Origin: Aquabacterium sp.
Lineage (GTDB): Bacteria; Pseudomonadota; Gammaproteobacteria; Burkholderiales; Burkholderiaceae_C
Assembly: GCF_030652515.1 (NCBI RefSeq)
Contig: NZ_JAUSAR010000013.1
Coordinates: 147,094 to 211,093, forward strand
Direction of reading: 5' to 3'
DNA: 64,000 nucleotides
Positions 1-8,700 of the stretch are shown here, piece after piece; position 1 is the first letter of the stretch; each line of letters opens with the position of its first letter. Under the pieces are notes generated by a model. The model saw only the letters and a list, made by a program, of their open reading frames with translations, was not told the origin of the DNA and made no database searches. The position numbers were made by a program, and so were the translations under genes.

Positions 1-439
1 GCCGGCCATGGACAAAAGGCATCAACGCCTGGTGGTGAGCCTGCCGGTGGGGCCGGTCTGCGTGGAGGGGGATGCCGTGCGATTGACGCAGGTCTTCAGC
101 AACCTGCTGGACAACGCGTCCAAGTACACGCCCGACGAGGGCGAGGTTCAACTGACCCTGGAGAATCAGGGCCCCATGGTGATGATCAAGGTGGCCGACA
201 ACGGCATGGGCATCAATGCCTCGGCCTTGCCCTACATTTTTGACCTGTTTGTGCAGGACACGATGGCGTCCACCTTCGTCCAGACCAGCCCGGGCCTTGG
301 CATTGGCCTGGCGGTGGTGCGCGACCTGGTGGTGGCCCACGGCGGCACCGTCGTTGCCACCAGTGCCGGGCGAAACCTGGGCAGCGAGTTTGTCGTGATG
401 CTGCCCGGCTGTGGGCGGTACCTCGCCATGGATGAATGA
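1..439 (+). CDS. Sensor histidine kinase, C-terminal HATPase_c part (5' end outside window)
   Basis: N-box 'VFSNLLDNASKYTP', G1 'VADNGMGI', G2 'GLGIGLAVVRDLVVAHGG'. Confidence 0.85.
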   Translation, partial: PAMDKRHQRLVVSLPVGPVCVEGDAVRLTQVFSNLLDNASKYTPDEGEVQLTLENQGPMVMIKVADNGMGINASALPYIFDLFVQDTMASTFVQTSPGLGIGLAVVRDLVVAHGGTVVATSAGRNLGSEFVVMLPGCGRYLAMDE

Positions 440-598
440 CCTGAGTACACCGGTGCTGTCGGCAGATATACTGGGTCACGACGGATCAACGCGATTCGTC
501 GCCCTTGTCGGATAGCGCATCTCCTGGCCACCGATCCCTTGTCACCCATGCCGAACCGGCATGCCGTGCTGCTGTTTGTGGTGTCCACCAGGAATCCG

Positions 599-1465
599 AT
601 GAAACCCGTCAATACCGCCTTTGACAATGTGCTCAAGGCCGCCCCCGAGGCTTTCCTCAAATCATGGATTGAGGAAGTGGTGCATTCCGGAGAAGGCTCT
701 TCCGGGGCCAACGCCAAGCTTGCCCAGAACGAAGCGCGCGAGTTGCTGAATGCGCTGCAAGACGCTGTGCGCAACGACGCGGACCTGACGCAGTTTGGCG
801 GCGATGCCTGGAGCAAGACGCGGGCCGTGCTGGCCGAGTTGTCCCAGTCCCGCGCGGCGCAGGGGGCCAGCGCGGGTGAAACCAGCTATTTCGTGATGGC
901 CATCAAGAAGCCGCTCTTCGCCGGGCTGCAGCAGTTGATCTCCACCGATCCGCAGCAGGTGTTCGACACCGTGTGGGCCGCCTCCACCCTGGTCGACAAG
1001 ATGGCTCAGTGGACGGCCACCACCTACCAGCGCAGCCGCGAACAAGTCATCAAGCGTCAGCAGCAGGAACTGCTGGAGCTGTCTACCCCGGTGGTGAAAT
1101 TGTGGGAAGGCGTGCTGGCGGCGCCCATGATTGGCACGCTCGATTCCAGCCGCACCCAACTGGTGATGGAGTCGCTGCTGCAGCGCATCGTCGAGACCGG
1201 CGCCGAGCTGGCCATCATCGACATCACCGGCGTGCCCACCGTGGACACGCTCGTGGCGCAGCACTTGCTCAAAACCGTCACCGCGATCCGCCTGATGGGC
1301 GCGGACTGCATCATCAGCGGCATCCGCCCGCAGATCGCCCAAACCATCGTTCACCTGGGCATTGACCTGCAGGGCATCACCACCAAGGCCACGCTGGCCG
1401 ATGCGCTGTCGCTGGCGATGAAGCGCTCGGGCTGGATCGTCTCGCGCGCTCAAGCTCAAGGCTAG
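599..1465 (+). CDS. rsbR: RsbR-type stressosome protein with C-terminal STAS domain
   Basis: C-terminal STAS 'IIDITGVPTVDTLVAQHLLKTVTAIRLMGADCIISGIRPQIAQTIVHLGIDL', typical of RsbR; ATG at 599 is a better start than 539. Confidence 0.9.
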   Translation: MKPVNTAFDNVLKAAPEAFLKSWIEEVVHSGEGSSGANAKLAQNEARELLNALQDAVRNDADLTQFGGDAWSKTRAVLAELSQSRAAQGASAGETSYFVMAIKKPLFAGLQQLISTDPQQVFDTVWAASTLVDKMAQWTATTYQRSREQVIKRQQQELLELSTPVVKLWEGVLAAPMIGTLDSSRTQLVMESLLQRIVETGAELAIIDITGVPTVDTLVAQHLLKTVTAIRLMGADCIISGIRPQIAQTIVHLGIDLQGITTKATLADALSLAMKRSGWIVSRAQAQG

Positions 1466-1472
1466 GTCGGCC

Positions 1473-1844
1473 ATGGAACGCATACCCGTTTTGAAGATGG
1501 GCAAATGTTTGCTCGTCACGATCCAGGTGGACCTGCAAGATCAGATGGCGGTTCAACTCCAGGATGACCTGGCTGTGAGGATCTCCGCCAGTGGCGCCAC
1601 CGGGGTGTTGATCGACATCTCCTCGCTGGAGATCGTGGACTCGTTCATTGGCCGGATGCTGATCAGCATCTCCGGCATCGCCGGGGTGCTGGGCGCCACC
1701 ACGGTGGTGGTCGGCATGCAGCCTGCGGTGGCCATCACGCTGGTTGAACTGGGCCTGTCGCTGGAGGGCGTGCGCACGGCCCTGAACGTCGAACGAGGCA
1801 TGACGCTGCTGCGTCGTGCAGATGGGGGCGACCTTGAATGCTGA
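1473..1844 (+). CDS. rsbS: RsbS-type STAS antagonist
   Basis: 'IDISSLEIVDSFIGRMLISISGIAGVLGATTVVVGMQPAVAITLVELGLSL', RsbS signature including the phosphorylatable Ser in VDSFIGR. Confidence 0.93.
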   Translation: MERIPVLKMGKCLLVTIQVDLQDQMAVQLQDDLAVRISASGATGVLIDISSLEIVDSFIGRMLISISGIAGVLGATTVVVGMQPAVAITLVELGLSLEGVRTALNVERGMTLLRRADGGDLEC

Positions 1845-2250
1845 ACCGGAAGGTCTCACGGGCACCATCGCCATCCAGGTAGAGAGCGACGTCGTCACCA
1901 GCCGGCAAATGGTCCGCAAGCTCACGCGGCAATTGATGTTCTCGCTGGTGGATCAGACGAAAATGATCACGGCGGCGAGCGAGCTGTCGCGCAACACCCT
2001 GGTGTACGGCGGCGGCGGCGAAATGCGCTGGGAGATCATCGAGCGAGACTCGAAATGGGGCCTGCGCCTGGCTTTCGAAGACCATGGGCCGGGCATTCCC
2101 GATGTCCAGCTGGCCCTCACCGATGGGTGGACCTCGGGCAAGGGCATGGGCATGGGCCTGTCAGGCAGCCGCAGGCTCGTCAACGAGTTCGAGTTGCGAA
2201 CGGCCGTGGGCGAGGGCACTTGCGTCACCATCACACGGTGGAAGTCCTGA
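1816..2250 (+). CDS. rsbT: RsbT-type anti-sigma-factor-like serine kinase
   Basis: GHKL kinase motifs 'AASELSRNTLVYGGGG', 'DHGPGIPDVQLALTDGWTSGKGMGMGLSGSRRLVNEF'; overlaps the rsbS end; start could also be 1822 or later. Confidence 0.9.
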   Translation: MQMGATLNAEPEGLTGTIAIQVESDVVTSRQMVRKLTRQLMFSLVDQTKMITAASELSRNTLVYGGGGEMRWEIIERDSKWGLRLAFEDHGPGIPDVQLALTDGWTSGKGMGMGLSGSRRLVNEFELRTAVGEGTCVTITRWKS

Positions 2251-2251
2251 C

Positions 2252-3283
2252 GTGACGCCCCATGCCGACATCCACGTTGACGAGGCATCGCAGGTGGGCG
2301 AGGCCCGCCGCATGGCGCTGCGCCTCGCGGCCGAACATGAGCTGGGCGAAGACGTCTGTGGCCGCATCGCCCTGGTGGTGACCGAGCTTGGCACGAACCT
2401 GGTCCGCCACGCCAAGGCCGGTCGGCTGCTCATCGCCTGCACCCTCGCAGAGGGCGCTGCCCATTTCGAGGTGATCTCGATCGACAGTGGGCCCGGCATG
2501 CCGGACGTCAGCCAGTGCCTGCTCGACGGTTATTCCACCGGCGGCACGCCCGGCACGGGCCTGGGCGCGGTGCAGCGGCTCTCGACAGATTTCTCGGTGT
2601 TTTCAAAAGTGGATCACGGCACGGTGATTTTGTCGCGCATCCGCGTTCCCACGGGTGGTGCGGCGACGAATCGCGCAGCCCTGTTGAACCGGCGTTTTGT
2701 GTACGCGGGCATTTGCCTGGCGGCACCGGGCGAAGTGGTCAGCGGTGACGCCTGGGACATCCGCGTTGAAGAGGGCCACGCCAGCGTCATCGTCGCGGAC
2801 GGGTTGGGGCATGGGCCCGAAGCCGCCGCCGCCGCGCAGGTGGCCATGGAGGCGTTCCGCGCGGCCGATGTGGGCGATGGGCACAGGTCTCCGAGTGCGG
2901 TGCTGGAGCAAGCGCACCCCTTGATGCGCCAGACGCGCGGCGCGGCGGTGTCCATCTGCGCGCTGGACCTGCGGGCCAACACGGTGGTGGCCGCTGGCGC
3001 CGGCAATGTCTCGGGCCGAGTCATCTGCGGCTTGTCCGACCGGTCGCTGCTCTCGCAGCATGGCACGCTGGGCTTGAGGATCCGAACCCTGCAAGACGCC
3101 ACGTACGCGTGGCCCGAGCATGCTTTGCTGGTGATGCACTCGGATGGCTTGAAGACGCGCTGGAGCCTGGACCAGGTGGGCGGTTTGCTGCGCTGCGACC
3201 CCGCCGTCATCGCGGGCTGGTTGGTCCGTGACCACACCCGGGGGTTGGATGACGTGCTGGTCGTGGTGGTCAAGCGGGCATGA
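2252..3283 (+). CDS. Fused RsbW/T-like HATPase plus RsbX/SpoIIE-like PP2C phosphatase
   Basis: GTG start 2 nt after rsbT stop; N-terminal 'LVVTELGTNLVRHAKAGRLL' kinase fold, C-terminal 'VSGDAWDIRVEEGHASVIVADGLGHGPEAAAAAQVAMEAF' phosphatase. Confidence 0.85.
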   Translation: MTPHADIHVDEASQVGEARRMALRLAAEHELGEDVCGRIALVVTELGTNLVRHAKAGRLLIACTLAEGAAHFEVISIDSGPGMPDVSQCLLDGYSTGGTPGTGLGAVQRLSTDFSVFSKVDHGTVILSRIRVPTGGAATNRAALLNRRFVYAGICLAAPGEVVSGDAWDIRVEEGHASVIVADGLGHGPEAAAAAQVAMEAFRAADVGDGHRSPSAVLEQAHPLMRQTRGAAVSICALDLRANTVVAAGAGNVSGRVICGLSDRSLLSQHGTLGLRIRTLQDATYAWPEHALLVMHSDGLKTRWSLDQVGGLLRCDPAVIAGWLVRDHTRGLDDVLVVVVKRA

Positions 3284-5007
3284 CCATGGATGACCGCCTC
3301 GACGATCCTCACCAGGTGGCTCTGAAGGCCTTGGCGGCCATGACGCTGGAGCTGGCGGAGCTTCGGGAAGAGCTGAACGAAACCAACACCGGCGTTGTGG
3401 CGCTGTATGCCGAGCTGGACAAGCAGGCCGAGCAACTTCGGCTGGCGTCCGAGCGCAGCGAATCCAAGTTCCACACGATCTATTCGCAAGCGCCCAGCGG
3501 GATTGTGCTGCTGGGTAGCGATGGCACGGTGGTGGGCGCCAACCCCGCCATGCTCAAGCTCTTGCAGCGCGGCGTGGCCGAGGTGGTCGGCCACAAGCTG
3601 AGCGGCTTCAGTGTCCCGGAGTGGGCTGCGCAGCTCGATGGCTTGGCGCTGCACGTCGGGGCCGAGGCGCAAAGCCAGGAGGTGCCCATCCGGCTGCCTG
3701 GCGGCGGCCTGGTGCACCTGGAGTGGAGCGTGCCCTCGCCCATCGAACCGGGCATCGCCATGGTGCTGGCCACCGACATCTCCGAGCGGGTGGCGCTGGA
3801 GCTCCAGCGCTTGCAGTTGCTCGACAGTGAGCGCGTGGCACGCGGCGAAGCCGAGCAGGTCAGCCGGATGAAAGACGATTTCATCGCGGTGCTCTCGCAC
3901 GAGTTGCGAACACCGCTCAATGCCATCATGGGGTGGACGCATGTGCTGATGAAGCGGGGCGGCACCGACGAGACGATGCGCGGACTGGCGGTGATCAAGC
4001 GCAATGGCACCACGCAAGCGCGCATGATCTCCGACCTGCTCGACATGTCGCGCCTGAACCTGGGCAAGCTGCCGCTGTCGATGGCCGTGCTCGATCCGGC
4101 GCAAGAGATCGATGCCGCCATCAGCGCGATGATGCCGGCGCTCGAAGACAAGGCGATCCACATTGACGTCATCCAGGCGCCTGCGTGCCGCGCGATTCGG
4201 GCGGACGCGGCCAGGCTGCAACAGGTGCTGTGGAACCTGCTCAGCAACGCCATCAAGTTCTCGCCACGCGCCAGCACCATCAGTGTCTCCCTGGTGGAGG
4301 TGGACACGGGCCTGCGCATCCTCGTCACCGATGCCGGGCAAGGCATCGCGGCTGATTTTCTGCCCTTCGTGTTCGACCGCTTCGCCCAAAGCGACGCGGC
4401 CAGCAACCGGCACCGAGGCGGCCTGGGGCTGGGCCTGTCGATCGCCAAGCAACTGGTGGAAGCGCATGGCGGCCTGCTGTCGGTGCGCAGCGAGGGGCTG
4501 GGCCACGGGGCGACCTTCGAGGTGTGGCTGCCCACCGATCCCTGGTCTGAGGCTGCACCTGCCTTGCACGCGGGCGACGATGAGCTGACCGCCCCGGCGG
4601 GCCATGATGACCTGCCGCTGCGGCAGCTCAGGATCCTGATCGTTGATGATGACCCGGATGCCACGGCCATGCTCCACATCATCCTGGGCGACAGGGGCGC
4701 CACTTTGCTGGCGGCCAGCCACGTGGATCAGGCGCTGGAGATGTTGGCCAGCTTCAAGCCTGACGTGTTGATCAGCGACATCGGCATGGTCGGCAAAGAT
4801 GGCTACGACCTGATCCGGGAGCTGCGCAGGCGCGAGTCGCTGGGGCTGGCTTCACCCGCCCATCAACGCTTGCCCGCCATCGCCTTGACCTCGTTCGCGC
4901 GCGACAGCGATTGCCTCCAGGCCCTCAACGCGGGTTTTGACGCCCATTGCCCCAAGCCCCTGCGCCCCCTGAATTTGATCAAGCAGATTGTGAGCTTGCT
5001 GCGCTGA
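3280..5007 (+). CDS. PAS-HisKA-HATPase-REC hybrid histidine kinase, terminal gene of the Rsb module
   Basis: ATGA overlap with previous gene; '[18 protein letters not shown]', '[13 protein letters not shown]', '[19 protein letters not shown]', REC '[19 protein letters not shown]'. Confidence 0.92.
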   Translation: MTMDDRLDDPHQVALKALAAMTLELAELREELNETNTGVVALYAELDKQAEQLRLASERSESKFHTIYSQAPSGIVLLGSDGTVVGANPAMLKLLQRGVAEVVGHKLSGFSVPEWAAQLDGLALHVGAEAQSQEVPIRLPGGGLVHLEWSVPSPIEPGIAMVLATDISERVALELQRLQLLDSERVARGEAEQVSRMKDDFIAVLSHELRTPLNAIMGWTHVLMKRGGTDETMRGLAVIKRNGTTQARMISDLLDMSRLNLGKLPLSMAVLDPAQEIDAAISAMMPALEDKAIHIDVIQAPACRAIRADAARLQQVLWNLLSNAIKFSPRASTISVSLVEVDTGLRILVTDAGQGIAADFLPFVFDRFAQSDAASNRHRGGLGLGLSIAKQLVEAHGGLLSVRSEGLGHGATFEVWLPTDPWSEAAPALHAGDDELTAPAGHDDLPLRQLRILIVDDDPDATAMLHIILGDRGATLLAASHVDQALEMLASFKPDVLISDIGMVGKDGYDLIRELRRRESLGLASPAHQRLPAIALTSFARDSDCLQALNAGFDAHCPKPLRPLNLIKQIVSLLR

Positions 5008-5056
5008 GGTGGACAATGTCGGACCCGAAACCCAGCAACGCAAAGGACGATCCAAC

Positions 5057-5770
5057 ATGGGCGCGCAGTGGAAAGCAAAACACAAGGACCTGGCCGCCAA
5101 CGCCAAAGGCAGGCTGTTTGGCAAGCTGTCCAAGGACATCATGATCGCCGCGCGCCATGGCGCCGACCCGGCCGCCAACTCGCGTTTGCGCCTGGTGGTG
5201 GAGCAGGCCCGCAAGGTCTCCATGCCCAAAGACACGCTGGACCGCGCGATCAAGAAGGGCGCGGGCCTGACGGGCGAGGCCGTTCACTTTGAACACGTGG
5301 TGTACGAAGGCTTTGCGCCGCACCGCGTGCCGGTGATGGTGGAATGCCTGACCGACAACGTGAACCGCGCGGCGTCCGAGATGCGCGTGCTGTTCCGCAA
5401 GGGGCAGTTGGGCACCTCGGGTTCGGTGGCCTGGGATTTTGACCACGTGGGCATGATCGAGGCCGAGCCCGCAGCCAAGGGCGCCGATCCCGAACTGGCC
5501 GCCATCGAAGCCGGTGCGCAGGATTTCGAAGCGGGCGAAGAAGACGGCACCACCGTGTTCCTGACCGATCCGACCGACCTTGATTTGGTCAGCCGCGCCT
5601 TGCCTGCGCAGGGCTTCACGGTGCTGTCGGCCAAGCTGGGCTACAAGCCCAAGAACCCCGTTGACCCCGCCAGCCTGAGCGCTGCTGATCTGGAAGAGGT
5701 GGAGGCCTTCCTGGCCGCGCTGGACGCCAACGAAGACGTGCAGAACGTGTTCGCGGGCTTGGCGGGCTAA
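5057..5770 (+). CDS. yebC: YebC/PmpR family transcription/translation regulator
   Basis: '[68 protein letters not shown]'. Confidence 0.93.
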   Translation: MGAQWKAKHKDLAANAKGRLFGKLSKDIMIAARHGADPAANSRLRLVVEQARKVSMPKDTLDRAIKKGAGLTGEAVHFEHVVYEGFAPHRVPVMVECLTDNVNRAASEMRVLFRKGQLGTSGSVAWDFDHVGMIEAEPAAKGADPELAAIEAGAQDFEAGEEDGTTVFLTDPTDLDLVSRALPAQGFTVLSAKLGYKPKNPVDPASLSAADLEEVEAFLAALDANEDVQNVFAGLAG

Positions 5771-5786
5771 GCCCTCGCCGCCCGCC
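5761..5786. terminator. Hairpin between convergent yebC and the 1744-aa gene
   Basis: GGCGGGC (5761-5767) / GCCCGCC (5780-5786), 7-bp arms; no clear T-tract. Confidence 0.35.
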
Positions 5787-5789
5787 GAT

Positions 5790-8700
5790 TCACTGTTTCA
5801 CCAACTTCCACTTCTGGTTGGCTGCGCCTGACCAGAGTCCCTGCTGCACATTGGCGCCATCGGCGGTGCTCGCACCGGCCACCTCCAGAGACAGGCCACT
5901 GTTGCGGTTAACCAGGCGATGGCTGCCATCGGCCTGCACTTCAAAGCTCCAGCGCTGCGCCGCCGTGCCACTGGCCCAGCCTTGCTGCACATTGTGGGCG
6001 TTGAGCAGGCCGCCCGCGGCCACTTCCAGGCGCATGCCTGCGGCATGGGTGGGGCTCAATTCATAGAAGCCGTCGGCCGATGCCGTGATGGCCCATTTCT
6101 GGTTGGCGCCGGCCAGCCAGGCCCACTGCGTCACATTGGCGCCACTGGCCACGGCCACGCCCGCCACGTCGAGTGCCTTGCCGCTGTGGCTGGGCGTCAG
6201 TCGGTAGTTGCCCGCGGCGATGTAGTGGCTGCTGACCGGGGAGATGGTCCACTTCTGGTTGTTGGTGCCGACCCAGGTGCGTTGCTTGACCTTGGCGCCG
6301 CTGGTGGTTGAGGACCCGGTGACCTCGATCACCTTGTTGCTGTTGCTGTTGATCACGCGGTAGCTGCCATCGCCCACGGCCGTGAGCAACCAGGTCTGGC
6401 AGCGTGAGGTGGTGGCGGTGTATTGCTGAACGGTGCCACCCTCGGCGGTGCTGCAGCCGCCCACCTCAAGGCGCTTGGCGCTGTGCTGCGCGGTCAACTG
6501 GTACTTGCCGCTGCCCAGGTTGATGAGCTTCCAGCGCTGGTTGTTGGTGCCGGCCCAGGGCAACTGGTTGGCCGTGGCCGAGTTGGACGTCGATGCGTTG
6601 GTGATGCTCAAAGCCATGCCACTGTTTTTGTTGAGCAGCCGGTAAACGCCATCGCCCAGCGGGTCAGGAGGGGCCGCCTCGTCACCATCGATCTGCTGAA
6701 GGTAGGCGACCAGGTTGCCCAGCTCAGTACTCGTCACGGTGTTGCCGGCGTGGGCCTGCACGGCCGCCGCCAGCGTGGGTGCGCTGCCATCATGCAGGTA
6801 GGGCGCCGTGGCCCAGAGACCGCGCAGTGTGGGCACGTCCAGGCCGGTCAGCGCAGCGCCCAGCCTGTTTCCGCTGCTGGCCTTGAGTGTGCCGATGCTG
6901 CGCATGCCGCCGCTGAGCGCGCTGGAGGTGAAGGCCGGGCCACCATGGCAGGCTGCGCAGGCAGCGTTGGCGAACACCGCCTTGCCCGCCAGGGCGGCCG
7001 CGCTCAGCGTGCCCGCGGCAGGGCGCAGGGGGCTGGAATCGAACGTCGACAAAGAGGTGACGTACGCGGCCAAAGCATCCAGATCGGCGCTGACGCCGGC
7101 CTTGGCGGTGCCCATGGGCTGGTTGCGCGTGCCGGTGTTGTAGGCGGCGTCGCTCATCAGGCCCGTGCCGCCCGCCAGGTCGCGGATCTGCTTCTCGAAG
7201 TCCTGCACTTCGTCGAAGTTGCCGCTCCAGTGCAGCAGGCCCTGGCCCATGCCCGCATGGCCGCGCAGCGAGAGGGTGTTGCGCAGCCCTTCGTTGTGGT
7301 TGCTCAGGTCCCAGGTGCGGCCATCATGCTCGCCATCGTTGTGGCAACTGGCGCAGCTCATGTAGGCGTCGCGGGCCAGTCGGGTGTCGCGGGCATCGTG
7401 GAAAAGCTGTTTGCCCAACAGCACGGTAGCACCGAGCTTTTCAGTGCCCACGCTGGTCCAGGTGGCCGCCAGCGTGCTGGCCAGCTCACCGTTGTTCACC
7501 AGCGGGCCCAGGTTGACCACGCTCACGTTGCGGCCCATGAAGTTGTGCACATACAGGCGCTGGCCATCGGCCGACACCGTCAGGCCTTGAGGCGCCAGGC
7601 CCACGTTGATGCGGAAGAGTTGTGAGCCTTTGGCCGCGTCCAGCACCGCCACCTCGCGGCTGGTCTCCAGCGCCACGAAAAGGTAGGTGCCGGTGGGGTC
7701 GAAGACGGCGGCTGAGGCCAGGCTGCTGTTGTCATGGTCCGCGCGCATGGCGCGGTCTTCCAGGCCTGTGGCCAGGCTGATGCGGCTGCTGATGGCGCGC
7801 ACCGTGTTCTGGAAGTTCAGGCCTTGTCCGTTGCGCAGCATGCCGCGCGCCACGTTGTCCTGCTTGGAGGGGACCCAGGCGGTCTGGCCGTCGGGCGAGA
7901 TCACGGCCGGGCCCAGGTAGTTGGGCAGGCCGCTGCCCGTGGTCTCTGTGTCGGCTTTGTTGCTGTAGGCCAGCCTGCTTGTCTGGCGCAGCGTGAGGTC
8001 GCCAGCATTGACCATCCACACCTCACCGCCTCCGCTGTTGGTGTCGATCGTGGCGGTGCCTTCCCCCACCATGGGGGCGGTGATGAAGCGCGAGACCAGC
8101 ACCGTGGCCGAGTCCGCGCTCACGGAGAGGTGGCGCGGGCTGTTGCCGACCGACAGTGTGGCCACGGTGGTGCCGGTGCTGCCATTGAGCTTGAGCACCT
8201 GGCCGGTGGCGGACAGGCTGATGTAGGCGTAACCATCGGGCGCGATGACCAGGCCCCAGGGCTGCGAGGCTCGGGGCAGCTTGATGGTGTTGCTGACGGC
8301 CAGGGTGCCGGGGTTGATGACCGAGATGCTGGCGCTGTCACGGTTGCTGACCCACACCGAGCCGTCGGCTGCGAGGGCCACGGTGCGCGGGGCGGCGCCA
8401 GTGGCAATCTCCTTGAGCTTGCCGCCGGCGCTGGTGTCGAAGACGCTGACCGTGTCGTTGTCCGGGTTGACCACCCACAGCCGGGCCGCGCCTGTGCCGC
8501 GCGGCTCCAGCAGCAGGGCGCTGGACGCGCGTGGTGTGTTGCCGGTGCGCACGCCATAGACCGCCTGCACAAACACCTTGCTGGCGGTGCGGCCATCGGC
8601 CGTGCGTGCTGTCAGCGTCACGGTGTACAGGCCAGGGGCGTTGTAGGCGTGGTTCACGCTGCCGCTGTCGCTGTAGGCGCTGCTGCCGCCATCGCCAAAG

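Noticed and set aside
2614-4722. 702-aa minus-strand ORF
   Set aside because: Antisense to the phosphatase and hybrid-kinase genes; low-complexity H/R/Q-rich translation typical of high-GC shadow ORFs.
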